This document shows, piece after piece, positions 56,891-64,000 of a stretch of DNA of 64,000 bases. The notes under the pieces are model-generated. The model ran no database searches, had not been told where the DNA came from, and saw nothing but the letters and a program-made list of their open reading frames with translations. The stretch's first letter is position 1; each line of letters opens with the position of its first letter. This stretch comes from Paludibacteraceae bacterium (GTDB taxonomy: Bacteria > Bacteroidota > Bacteroidia > Bacteroidales > Paludibacteraceae), in the NCBI GenBank assembly GCA_024401435.1, contig JAKSLB010000007.1, positions 1-64,000 on the forward strand, given 5' to 3'. Position numbers and translations under genes: made by a program.

Positions 56891-59310
56891 TAGTTAAATT
56901 TCCTTATATACTCTATATATGATTTGTTAGTGTCTACTATAAGTCCACCATGTATGCTTTTACCTTTAATTGGAGTTCTCCAATTTCTACCATATTTAAT
57001 AACCAATACATTGTTGTAATTATGTGGAATAGGCAACATTAAATCTTCAAACTTATATGGTATAGTTTTTACCACATCGGCTATTGGTGTTATTTCCTTG
57101 AATACTATTGGTGACCATAATGGACAACAATAATGACCATTACAATTCAAGTTCCTTAAATATTTATCATACTTTACGAAATTTGCATGATTCTTATTTC
57201 TCAATAGAGGTGTTATATAGTTAAACACTTCTTTTCTTTTCTTCAAGTCATCTGGTAAAGTATAGAATGGGAAAATATCAATAAATATACCTTGATTGAA
57301 CTTCTTTCTACACATATAGTCGGTTTTTAAAATACCAGTTGTTTCACTATTTCTTAATTGTGCGTGGTATCTTAACGCACCTGGGTCGCTATATTCGGTT
57401 TGGAAGAAATATTTACCATTAAATTCATCCTTTGCTACTTCTAATAGTTTATAATAATCCTTTGCCAACATAGCAACATCCATATCATCATCCCAAGGTA
57501 TAAATCCTTTGTGTCTAGCAGCACCCAACAAAGTTCCACCTATTAGGAAATAATTTATATTGTGCTTTTTACATACTTCATCAAACTTCTTCATTAGGTC
57601 TAATTCAACCTCTTGCAATTTGATTAGTTCATTTGACCGCTTGTATTTCTCACAAGCAACAAACATTTCATTCTTTTCCTTTTCGGTCTTTGCGTTCCAA
57701 TCTGAATTTTCAACCTTTGTCATATCTTTTTTGTACACTAATTTGTATGTTGATAAAATTTTATAATTATTAAACTCAAACCAATATCCCATTATCCATT
57801 CAGATAAATAACCATAAATTCGTTTTAAATTATTATCAGATTTTAGTGTTTTTTTAAATTCATTTATAGCACCAAACAAAAATTCGCAATATTTATCAAA
57901 TATTTCTTTTTTACAAATCATCATATTACAAGCATAAAAACCAGTTTCTTTAAATGATTTATTCATATAATTATAAATATCTGGATTATACGATTTCATA
58001 AAATTAAAAAAGGCATTTATTGTAGGTAATAAAGATTTTGTTGCTAATTTTTTGGTATAATTATCTCCAACAGATATACGACTTTGGGGTACATATTGTC
58101 TAGGCAAAATAACATCATATTTATTCAACGCACTTACTATTTTATCCTTTTCCAAAATTTTATAATCATTAGAATGACCATCCCAACCTGGTTCAACGAA
58201 GAATCTACGATAGTGTTCTAGACCAACAATCTTTGCTTTTGACCTTTTCCAAATGTCATATATAACTGCCAATTCACACCAATAATCAGAATCTAATTCC
58301 TTACCTTCATTGACCCAACTATATCTACGAATAGAACTATTGTTTACTATGTTAGTCTTTTTATCACTCTTGCTTGCGGCAACATAGATAGCAACATCAT
58401 TATCTTTAACATTAGTCTTATTTACACATTTTTCATATAATTGTTTTGGCTTATAATTTTCATTCTTAAAGCAGATAATGTTATCCTTACGCAAGACATT
58501 AAGTTTCTTATCTATGAATGTTTTAAGGTAGGATAGTGGGCTTCTTTGATACTTTAGATTTGGTTGGACAAATATGGCATACTTATATTCTTTAAAGATT
58601 TCAAATGGTCTTTCATAAAGGATTTTTTCAAACTCTTCCTTGCCTTTCTTTTCAACGGCATCCTTACAATTCAATACTTTCCAACCATTTAATTCACCAA
58701 CGGTTAATGCCTTGCTAATCAAAACAACATCAACATTCTTATACTTATTCTTGATTCTAACTGGCAAATCACCATATTTAGAATATGTATATAACACTAT
58801 CTTTTCCATACACATTATATATGTTTCATCTCCTATAAAATTGTCATTTTCATCGTAATAACCAAACATTTCTTCTTCATTTATTTCTTCTTGCATTTCT
58901 TCTTGTATATTTTCTTCTTGTACATTTTCTTCACATTTAATGCAATTATATTCACCATTCCTAAAATAAGTCACATTTGGTTTACGCAACACATTTTTTC
59001 TACTTTCCTTGAAACTACGCAATCCGTTTAGTGGGCTATGAGTGAACACTGTACTAGGGTCAACATATATTGCATAGTCATAGTTCTTGAAATACAAGAA
59101 TGGATTGTTGAATATTACATCCTTGAAATTTTCCTCACCATTTGCATCAATGTATCTTGAACAATTCAAAGGTGTCCAACCATTTATGTTCCTAGTGATA
59201 ACATCCTTGCTTAAAACAAAGAAGTCAACATTCTTATATTGATTCCGTACATCAACTGGTTTTCTTCCGTTACTAACATATGTGTAGATAACAATTCTTT
59301 CCATATACAT
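56890..59310 (-). CDS. Multidomain glycan enzyme: two N-terminal repeats, DUF4422, LicD, 806 aa
   Basis: Domains in order. Two related repeats come first (MERIVIYTYVSNGRKPVDVR from about 3 and MEKIVLYTYSKYGDLPVRIK from about 167), each ending in D-Y/K-Y-A-I-Y/F-V then S-P-L. A DUF4422 glycosyltransferase follows at about 305-560 (IYVAASKSDKKTN, IVGLEHYRRFF, YACNMMICKKEIFDKYCEFL). Last is a LicD phosphotransferase domain at about 575-800 (YFLIGGTLLGAARHKGFIPW followed by DDDMDVAM, the nucleotidyltransferase-like metal site). The N-terminal repeats may bind or transfer sugar. The last base is shared with the IspD-like start. It would build a sugar chain and attach a CDP-derived phospho-group. 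Confidence 0.85.
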   Translation of the reverse strand: MYMERIVIYTYVSNGRKPVDVRNQYKNVDFFVLSKDVITRNINGWTPLNCSRYIDANGEENFKDVIFNNPFLYFKNYDYAIYVDPSTVFTHSPLNGLRSFKESRKNVLRKPNVTYFRNGEYNCIKCEENVQEENIQEEMQEEINEEEMFGYYDENDNFIGDETYIMCMEKIVLYTYSKYGDLPVRIKNKYKNVDVVLISKALTVGELNGWKVLNCKDAVEKKGKEEFEKILYERPFEIFKEYKYAIFVQPNLKYQRSPLSYLKTFIDKKLNVLRKDNIICFKNENYKPKQLYEKCVNKTNVKDNDVAIYVAASKSDKKTNIVNNSSIRRYSWVNEGKELDSDYWCELAVIYDIWKRSKAKIVGLEHYRRFFVEPGWDGHSNDYKILEKDKIVSALNKYDVILPRQYVPQSRISVGDNYTKKLATKSLLPTINAFFNFMKSYNPDIYNYMNKSFKETGFYACNMMICKKEIFDKYCEFLFGAINEFKKTLKSDNNLKRIYGYLSEWIMGYWFEFNNYKILSTYKLVYKKDMTKVENSDWNAKTEKEKNEMFVACEKYKRSNELIKLQEVELDLMKKFDEVCKKHNINYFLIGGTLLGAARHKGFIPWDDDMDVAMLAKDYYKLLEVAKDEFNGKYFFQTEYSDPGALRYHAQLRNSETTGILKTDYMCRKKFNQGIFIDIFPFYTLPDDLKKRKEVFNYITPLLRNKNHANFVKYDKYLRNLNCNGHYCCPLWSPIVFKEITPIADVVKTIPYKFEDLMLPIPHNYNNVLVIKYGRNWRTPIKGKSIHGGLIVDTNKSYIEYIRKFN

Positions 59311-59338
59311 TATATATTAAAAAATAACAATTTACATA

Positions 59339-59367
59339 TTGACATACTTATATAATTTTATTATATT
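59339..59367 (+). promoter_or_regulatory. Promoter TTGACA-17-TATATT
   Basis: TTGACA 59339-59344; spacer with CTTATATAATTTT; TATATT 59362-59367. The ATG at 59374 falls at the expected transcription start. Confidence 0.85.
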
Positions 59368-59373
59368 GTGTAT

Positions 59374-59943
59374 ATGGCTGAAGCGATTTACCAACTTGAT
59401 AATAGCAATTACCTTGACTATGAAGGTTGTTCTCTAAATGTCTACGGAGATGTCAAACTTTCAAACCTAGGTCTAAAGAAGTTGCCGTTCCATATCAATG
59501 AATGTTGGGGTACTATATTTGATGTCAGCAATAACTTTCTAGAAGACCTTTCTGATTGTCCGTTTAAAGTAGGTGAATCTACTCAATACAATTGTAGTCA
59601 TAATATGTTGAAATCCTTGTATTATTCACCTAGAAAGGTATTATCATTTGATTGCTCATACAATATGCTTGAAAGCCTTGAAGGTTGCCCTAAAGTAGTT
59701 GACACATTCTATGCAAATTCAAACATCATATCAACATTGAAGTATCTTCCCAAAAAAGTTAGATACCTTTATTTACATTACAATCATCTTACGGATGATT
59801 GTCTAGAGGATTTGTTGAAAAAATATAAGACCTACGATTCAATTGGAATTAATGGCAATAGAATCAACGATACTATGTTTGACATCTTCTATAAGCGGTT
59901 TGATATGCTCAAGACATTGAATGAGAAAGGGGGTAAGAAATGA
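59374..59943 (+). CDS. Leucine-rich repeat protein, 189 aa
   Basis: Repeats of the form L-x-x-L-x-x-C/S-P-x-x-V-x-x-F-x-C-S-x-N-x-L: FEDVSNN-type units at LEDLSDCPFKV, LKSLYYSPRKVLSFDCSYNM, LESLEGCPKVVDTFYANSNI and STLKYLPKKVRYLYLHYNHL. The start at ATG 59374 lies 6 bases after the -10 box, so the message is leaderless. It overlaps the next LRR gene by four bases (ATGA). Phage LRR proteins of this type are thought to bind other proteins; the target is unknown. Confidence 0.8.
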   Translation: MAEAIYQLDNSNYLDYEGCSLNVYGDVKLSNLGLKKLPFHINECWGTIFDVSNNFLEDLSDCPFKVGESTQYNCSHNMLKSLYYSPRKVLSFDCSYNMLESLEGCPKVVDTFYANSNIISTLKYLPKKVRYLYLHYNHLTDDCLEDLLKKYKTYDSIGINGNRINDTMFDIFYKRFDMLKTLNEKGGKK

Positions 59944-60581
59944 GATGTAGATATGGACTTAAATGGTATCAAAGGGTATTGATGTTTTTGTTGGATTCCT
60001 TTGGCTTTGACTATGTACATAACGGAATCTATTATGTCAACCACATCAACATATACAACTACAAGAGATACATAGGTAAGAGAATTGTAGTTCTTGGAGA
60101 AGTCAACTTATCATATTGTAGTCTCAAAAAGATTCCGTTTGAAATGCTATATGTAAGTGGAAGTTTACACATTAACAACAATCAAATAAGTAGCCTTAAA
60201 GGTTGTCCATCACATATAGGTGGAGATTTTCATTGTAGATATAACATATTGAAAGACCTTGAATATTGTCCAGTTGTTAAACAAAATAGAAGTATCTGGG
60301 CTGACCATAATCAAATCAAGTCATTGAAAGGTTTGCCAAAGTATACTAAAAGCCTAGACATCAACCACAACAACCTTAAAACCCTAGAAGGTTGCCCAGA
60401 GGAAATGGATTTCTTGAAGGTTAGTGACAATAAGATAAAGACCTTGAAGTATTGTCCTAAATTTGTCAAATGCTTCGTATTTGGTTCACCATCCAACAAA
60501 CGGTTGCGATTGGAATGTGAAATCGTTGACCGAAGATACCAAATGTTAAACGCATTTAGGTCTCAATCGTTGGAGAAATGA
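59940..60581 (+). CDS. Leucine-rich repeat protein, 213 aa
   Basis: Starts inside the stop codon of the previous LRR gene. Units include LHINNNQISSLKGCPSHIGG, NILKDLEYCPVVKQN, NQIKSLKGLPKYTKSLDINH and NNLKTLEGCPEEMDFLKVSD. The first 50 residues are aromatic and basic without repeats. Same architecture as its neighbour, so the pair arose by duplication. Confidence 0.8.
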   Translation: MRCRYGLKWYQRVLMFLLDSFGFDYVHNGIYYVNHINIYNYKRYIGKRIVVLGEVNLSYCSLKKIPFEMLYVSGSLHINNNQISSLKGCPSHIGGDFHCRYNILKDLEYCPVVKQNRSIWADHNQIKSLKGLPKYTKSLDINHNNLKTLEGCPEEMDFLKVSDNKIKTLKYCPKFVKCFVFGSPSNKRLRLECEIVDRRYQMLNAFRSQSLEK

Positions 60582-60584
60582 AAC

Positions 60585-60594
60585 CATATATAAG
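60585..60594 (+). promoter_or_regulatory. Late box CATATATAAG
   Basis: Two bases before the ATG at 60597. Confidence 0.55.
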
Positions 60595-60596
60595 GT

Positions 60597-61265
60597 ATGA
60601 TATTACTAGAAAGCATAGATGATGATATATTCTTCAACAAAGAATTCAAGGACAATGAAGGTGTAGGCTATTTCAAGAAACAAAACGATGATTTAAAAGG
60701 TATTAAGAACCTTTACTCCAAATTCAAGTTGAGTAGTTCAACAATGTCAAATTGGTTGGTTAATTTTGACCTATATACAATAAATGATATGAATGTTGAC
60801 AATGAACTTGAATACACTAGCAATATAGGTTTGGATGACTTCATTGATGTTCTTGATTATAATGGAATAGACTATAGTATTGATACCAAAAATAAGACCA
60901 TTTCATTCAATGATACTGTATTCAATACAATGAAAAAACTTGAAAACATCATCTGTGCGGATTACTACAAGAGCAAGGAAGAAATTAAAAAGGATATGGC
61001 GAACACCATAATGAATGGTGTAAGAAACAAAAGAAATCTAGCAACTCTTATGGGTATCAAGAATAAATATCAAAAAATAATTGATGATGAAATAGGTAAG
61101 AATGTTCTTGGTCTTGCAATATTGGATGGAATGATTTTAAAGGTTGAACTTTATCAAGAAACCGATATTTATGATGATATTATAGAAAAGTATAGTTATA
61201 GACACATAGACATTAATAATGCAAATGAATTGCTTGATTCCTTGATTAAAGACTTGATTGGTTAA
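60597..61265 (+). CDS. Hypothetical late protein, 222 aa
   Basis: Acidic, Asn/Asp/Ile-rich, with alternating helices (IGLDDFIDVLDYNGIDYSID, MANTIMNGVRNKRNLATLMG). The late box adjoins the ATG and no ribosome binding site fits. No recognised family. Confidence 0.55.
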   Translation: MILLESIDDDIFFNKEFKDNEGVGYFKKQNDDLKGIKNLYSKFKLSSSTMSNWLVNFDLYTINDMNVDNELEYTSNIGLDDFIDVLDYNGIDYSIDTKNKTISFNDTVFNTMKKLENIICADYYKSKEEIKKDMANTIMNGVRNKRNLATLMGIKNKYQKIIDDEIGKNVLGLAILDGMILKVELYQETDIYDDIIEKYSYRHIDINNANELLDSLIKDLIG

Positions 61266-61280
61266 GTCTATGAAAAACAA

Positions 61281-61309
61281 AAAACCGACCATTTAGGTCG
61301 GTTTTTTAA
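61281..61309. terminator. Bidirectional terminator
   Basis: AACCGACC/GGTCGGTT stem between convergent genes. Confidence 0.88.
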
Positions 61310-61328
61310 TATGCTATGATATTGTCTA

Positions 61329-62246
61329 TTAAATATCACTCATACCTGCAACGGCAACGGCTAGTGCCTTATTGTCGTCAGCATCGGTTTGTGGCATATC
61401 TGGACGCTTTGGAGCACCTTCAATGGGCTTGTTATGGTCTTTCATTGATTGTGCGTTAACACCAACTCTATCGGCAATCATTTCCTTGGTAACATCCTTA
61501 TTGAAGAATTCAGAGAATGCCTTTACGCAAGGTTCGGTTGCGGTGTCAATGACATATTGCTTAATTTGGTCAATAGACCAATCAAATAGATTTCTACCTT
61601 CCTTTACGGTGCTTCTAACAACCTTACCCGCTGCAACCTTGACCGCACCTTGGAAATCACGGAGCACATCAATTGGGCTTTGTTCGGTTTCGCCAGCAGA
61701 ACCATTGAACACAATACAATTGATTTTTGCATTAACATTGAGTAGATATACCTGACTCCAACGATGGTGACCATCAATAATATAATACTTGCCACCCTTG
61801 TTATACACAACAAGAGGTCTAACCACAGTAACGGCTTCCTTACCATCAAGAATAGTCTTGATTTGTTCTGCGGTTTCTGGATTCTCACACTTCAATGGGA
61901 AAGCGATGGAGTTTGCAACATCAATTTCATTTTGAGTTGGGATTAGCTTTAGGACACTTATGGCTTGCTTTGAGGTATCAACCTTTTCAGCATTTTCACC
62001 CTTACCGAAAGCGGTCTTTAGTAGAGCCATCTGTTCAGGTTTCAAACCATTTAGGGCATCAATGAGATTGTCAATGCCTTCGGTATTCTTCAACTTGGAA
62101 AGGAGTTCCTTTACTTCGGCATCCTTTTCATCAACCTTGCCATCACCATTGACATCTTCGCCATTGGTATCTTCGTTCAAACTACGACAATACTTGTAAA
62201 TATCACCGAAAGTCATCTTTGTCAATTCATTTATAGAAATGCTCAT
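61329..62246 (-). CDS. ParB-like protein with EF-hand/dockerin-type loop and tag-like N-terminus, 305 aa
   Basis: An N-terminal segment ends FGDIYKYCRSLNE25, a possible prohead-protease site. Then follows DVNGDGKVDEKD (31-42), a perfect EF-hand or dockerin-type calcium loop. Residues about 140-185 (VVRPLVVYNKGGKYYIIDGH, HRWSQVYLLN) are a ParB/sulfiredoxin-like domain with the G-H-H-R signature, which in ParB binds CTP. The C-terminus is an Asp/Ala-rich tail. A ParB-like head protein could be injected with the DNA. An AAAAAAGGATTTT binding site and a late box precede the ATG. Confidence 0.7.
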   Translation of the reverse strand: MSISINELTKMTFGDIYKYCRSLNEDTNGEDVNGDGKVDEKDAEVKELLSKLKNTEGIDNLIDALNGLKPEQMALLKTAFGKGENAEKVDTSKQAISVLKLIPTQNEIDVANSIAFPLKCENPETAEQIKTILDGKEAVTVVRPLVVYNKGGKYYIIDGHHRWSQVYLLNVNAKINCIVFNGSAGETEQSPIDVLRDFQGAVKVAAGKVVRSTVKEGRNLFDWSIDQIKQYVIDTATEPCVKAFSEFFNKDVTKEMIADRVGVNAQSMKDHNKPIEGAPKRPDMPQTDADDNKALAVAVAGMSDI

Positions 62247-62283
62247 TTTTTTAAAATCCTTTTTTCTTTATATATTATTTATG

Positions 62284-62312
62284 AAAAAGACCACTAAAAA
62301 TAGTGGTCTTTT
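62284..62312 (-). terminator. Terminator (minus)
   Basis: AAGACCACTA/TAGTGGTCTT stem and Ts on the minus strand after the gene ending at 62324. Confidence 0.88.
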
Positions 62313-62323
62313 CAAATGAAAGA

Positions 62324-63601
62324 TTAAACATTGTCTAGTTTTACTAGCATACTAGAGGTGATTTCATCACCATCGGTAACAATCAAGTAACTAGAAGGTG
62401 GGAAATCACTATGTAGTTTTTGTAGCGAATATGAGTTTGGTCCTACAATTGAGGGGTTAAAGTACACTGGGATATTTGCGGAAGAAAGATACCAAATGCC
62501 ACCAATATGCCAATGACCCATAAGACCAACATCAGCCTTTAGACCTCTATTTGAGAAGATGATATAGTCCTTGAAACTATCTCTAATCACAGTGCTCAAT
62601 GGAGATACGAAAGAACCACCACCCTTATAAGCATCACCATGTTCAAGTTTCCAATACTGATTACCGATTTTTGCGAAATATACGGAAGAATCTGGGATTT
62701 CAACGGAAACCTTCGTATTACCCATAGCTTCAAACATCATCTTGATGTTATGATATAGCACATATTCCCAGTTGTCAATGACCTTGTTCTTGGTTTTCCA
62801 TTCCTTTGATACTCTTGAATGGTTTCCAACGACACAATATAGGTTAACATTCGTAAAATGTTCAGAAAGACCATTTATAACACCAACAAGGAACTTTGTA
62901 AGGTCAATGACCGCTTGTGGCATAGTCATTTCATTGGTTTCAATTAATTCTTCGTGAATATTACCGCTAAACATATCACCAAGCATAGGAATATCCAAGA
63001 TTGAGCATTCGTGCTTAACGGCATACTTGATAGCCTCTGCTGCTAAAGCCTCAATTCTTCTCTTTGCGATGGCGGTATTGTATTCATTGCACTTGTTGAT
63101 TTGTTCTGGGGCTACCACTTCACCGAAATGAAGGTCTGAAAGTGGCATAACAAGTCTATTAGTGCCATTAGCCTTTGTCTTGACATTGACCTTGAAATTG
63201 ATTGAATCTGGCTTTGAAGCCTTGATGCTATCACTGATGGCATCAACCAACTTCTTAACCTTGTAGTCGGCTACACTATAATTCTTATTAGCCAACTTCA
63301 ATGAATTTAGGTCTTGTCTCAATAGACCGATTTCCGTATCCTTCATCTTCAAGACATCTTCAATGGTGGTGTCAACAACAACGGAATTTTCTTCAACATT
63401 GGAAACTGCCTTAACTTCAACCTTTTCCAAAAGTCTATCCACACGCTTTCTATATACATCCTTCGTAATGCCAAGTCTATTCTTTGTGATTTCGGTGTTG
63501 GCATTGTTCATTATTTCAACTCTATTGAAATTGTATTTCTTTAAAATCCCATATAGTACCTTCTGTTCTTCAGATAGGTTCATTGTATTTGTATCTTTCA
63601 T
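62324..63601 (-). CDS. Metallophosphoesterase with N-terminal DNA-binding-like region, 425 aa
   Basis: Residues 1-60 look like a helix-turn-helix (LYGILKKYNFNRVEIMNNAN, LGITKDVYRKRVDRLLEKV), followed by a coiled coil. The catalytic domain starts near 160: PLSDLHFGE, MLGDMFSG, CVVGNHSRVS, EHGDAYKGG and MGHWHIGG, the five metal-binding blocks of calcineurin-like enzymes. Phage proteins of this layout are often annotated as DNA-repair exonucleases or phosphatases; the substrate is not decidable here. Confidence 0.82.
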   Translation of the reverse strand: MKDTNTMNLSEEQKVLYGILKKYNFNRVEIMNNANTEITKNRLGITKDVYRKRVDRLLEKVEVKAVSNVEENSVVVDTTIEDVLKMKDTEIGLLRQDLNSLKLANKNYSVADYKVKKLVDAISDSIKASKPDSINFKVNVKTKANGTNRLVMPLSDLHFGEVVAPEQINKCNEYNTAIAKRRIEALAAEAIKYAVKHECSILDIPMLGDMFSGNIHEELIETNEMTMPQAVIDLTKFLVGVINGLSEHFTNVNLYCVVGNHSRVSKEWKTKNKVIDNWEYVLYHNIKMMFEAMGNTKVSVEIPDSSVYFAKIGNQYWKLEHGDAYKGGGSFVSPLSTVIRDSFKDYIIFSNRGLKADVGLMGHWHIGGIWYLSSANIPVYFNPSIVGPNSYSLQKLHSDFPPSSYLIVTDGDEITSSMLVKLDNV

Positions 63602-63829
63602 TTTTATTATGACCTTTTATGGTTATAAGAAAATATAAAAAAGTCTAGGAAACAATGTTCCTAGACTCCTTCTCATTGTCTTAACCTAAAACCCTACCCT
63701 TATGGGGACATTCACAATAAACCGTTATTTGTTTTGTGGTTAAAAAGTATCTAATCATTTGGTCATAGGCTTTCCAACCGAATTTAAAAAAAGGCTAAAA
63801 CAACGATTGCATATAAATATATACAATCG
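63602..63829 (-). other. Intergenic region with terminator-like hairpins, no gene
   Basis: The minus-strand hairpin AGTCTAGGAA/TTCCTAGACT with T-run (63634-63667) and AACGATTG/CAATCGTT (about 63803-63831) follow the gene at 63830. In between, about 130 bases have no clear feature. Confidence 0.55.
63634..63667 (-). terminator. Terminator (minus)
   Basis: 10-bp stem AGTCTAGGAA/TTCCTAGACT, six Ts on the minus strand. Confidence 0.85.
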
Positions 63830-64000
63830 TTAAATGCCATCCGCAAATATTCGTAAACTTTTCTTAAATTCATCCACTAGGTTTTGAATGTTTTGGGCTT
63901 CTTCCAATACCGCCTTCATAGCTTCATCATATTGGTCAATATCAAAAGTTCTACTACCAACATTATACTCTAGCAATATATCACTACTAACCTCAATGTG
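63830..64000 (-). CDS. Partial gene, C-terminal 56 aa
   Basis: Open to the window edge; stop TAA at 63832-63830. The visible end is acidic and helical (DIDQYDEAMKAVLEEAQNIQ then NLVDEFKKSLRIFADGI), like a coiled coil. Nothing more can be said without the upstream sequence. Confidence 0.6.
   Translation of the reverse strand, partial: HIEVSSDILLEYNVGSRTFDIDQYDEAMKAVLEEAQNIQNLVDEFKKSLRIFADGI

Overview
The window is the AT-rich, densely packed genome of a large tailed phage related to the T4 superfamily. Recognisable T4-type parts are the ATPase half of the large terminase (gp17), a gp16-like small terminase, the prohead protease (gp21), tail-tube (gp19-like) and baseplate/hub proteins, the DnaB-type helicase (gp41), the primase (gp61), the sliding-clamp loader (gp44) and the C-terminal piece of a family B DNA polymerase (gp43). 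Genes lie on both strands and are separated by factor-independent terminators and very short leaders. A secreted outer-membrane-type beta-barrel protein and LicD/DUF4422 glycan enzymes suggest a Gram-negative host. Genus and host cannot be named from this sequence alone.

Layout. 1-3.5 kb is a tRNA region invaded by mobile introns and homing endonucleases: the 3' end of one intron-split tRNA, tRNA-Gln, tRNA-Ser, a broken tRNA next to a frameshifted endonuclease, and a UAA-anticodon tRNA split by a group I intron that carries an HNH gene. 3.6-8.5 kb holds small unknown genes, a metallophosphatase between two paralogues, tRNA-Tyr, tRNA-Thr and structured non-coding RNAs. 9-18 kb is head and tail morphogenesis: split TerL, prohead protease, candidate head cargo proteins, tail tube and a repeat-rich fibre. 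19-24.5 kb is replication: polymerase C-fragment, primase and helicase. 24.5-39 kb mixes early genes, two DUF4422 glycosyltransferases, an M18 aminopeptidase, the clamp loader, a SprT-like protease, a hub-like protein, the outer-membrane protein and a HAD phosphatase. 39-48.6 kb is tail/baseplate and packaging genes with two stand-alone TnpB elements, a dUTPase and a methyltransferase. 48.6-54.6 kb has cargo-like proteins, a second methyltransferase and a tiny EF-Ts-like UBA protein. 54.6-59.3 kb is a glycan cytidylyltransferase/LicD operon. 59.4-64 kb has LRR proteins, a ParB-like protein and another phosphoesterase.

Three things stand out. First, TerL stops after the ATPase domain with 34 residues that read as the N-terminal fragment of an atypically split intein, and the nuclease half is not in the window. 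Second, eight proteins carry nearly the same 20-residue segment (consensus like MKKVLLTENEYRKVCHILNE), always ending in an L/I-x-E site as cut by gp21-type proteases. I propose it is a capsid-targeting tag for a large set of injected or internal head proteins. Third, key genes are broken up: split polymerase, split TerL and intron-split tRNAs.

Two promoter classes recur. Vegetative promoters have TTGACA, exactly 17 bp, then TAWAWW, often with an AT-rich TTATATAAT spacer. Late-type TATATATAA boxes lie 2-8 bases before start codons, so many late mRNAs must be leaderless or nearly so.
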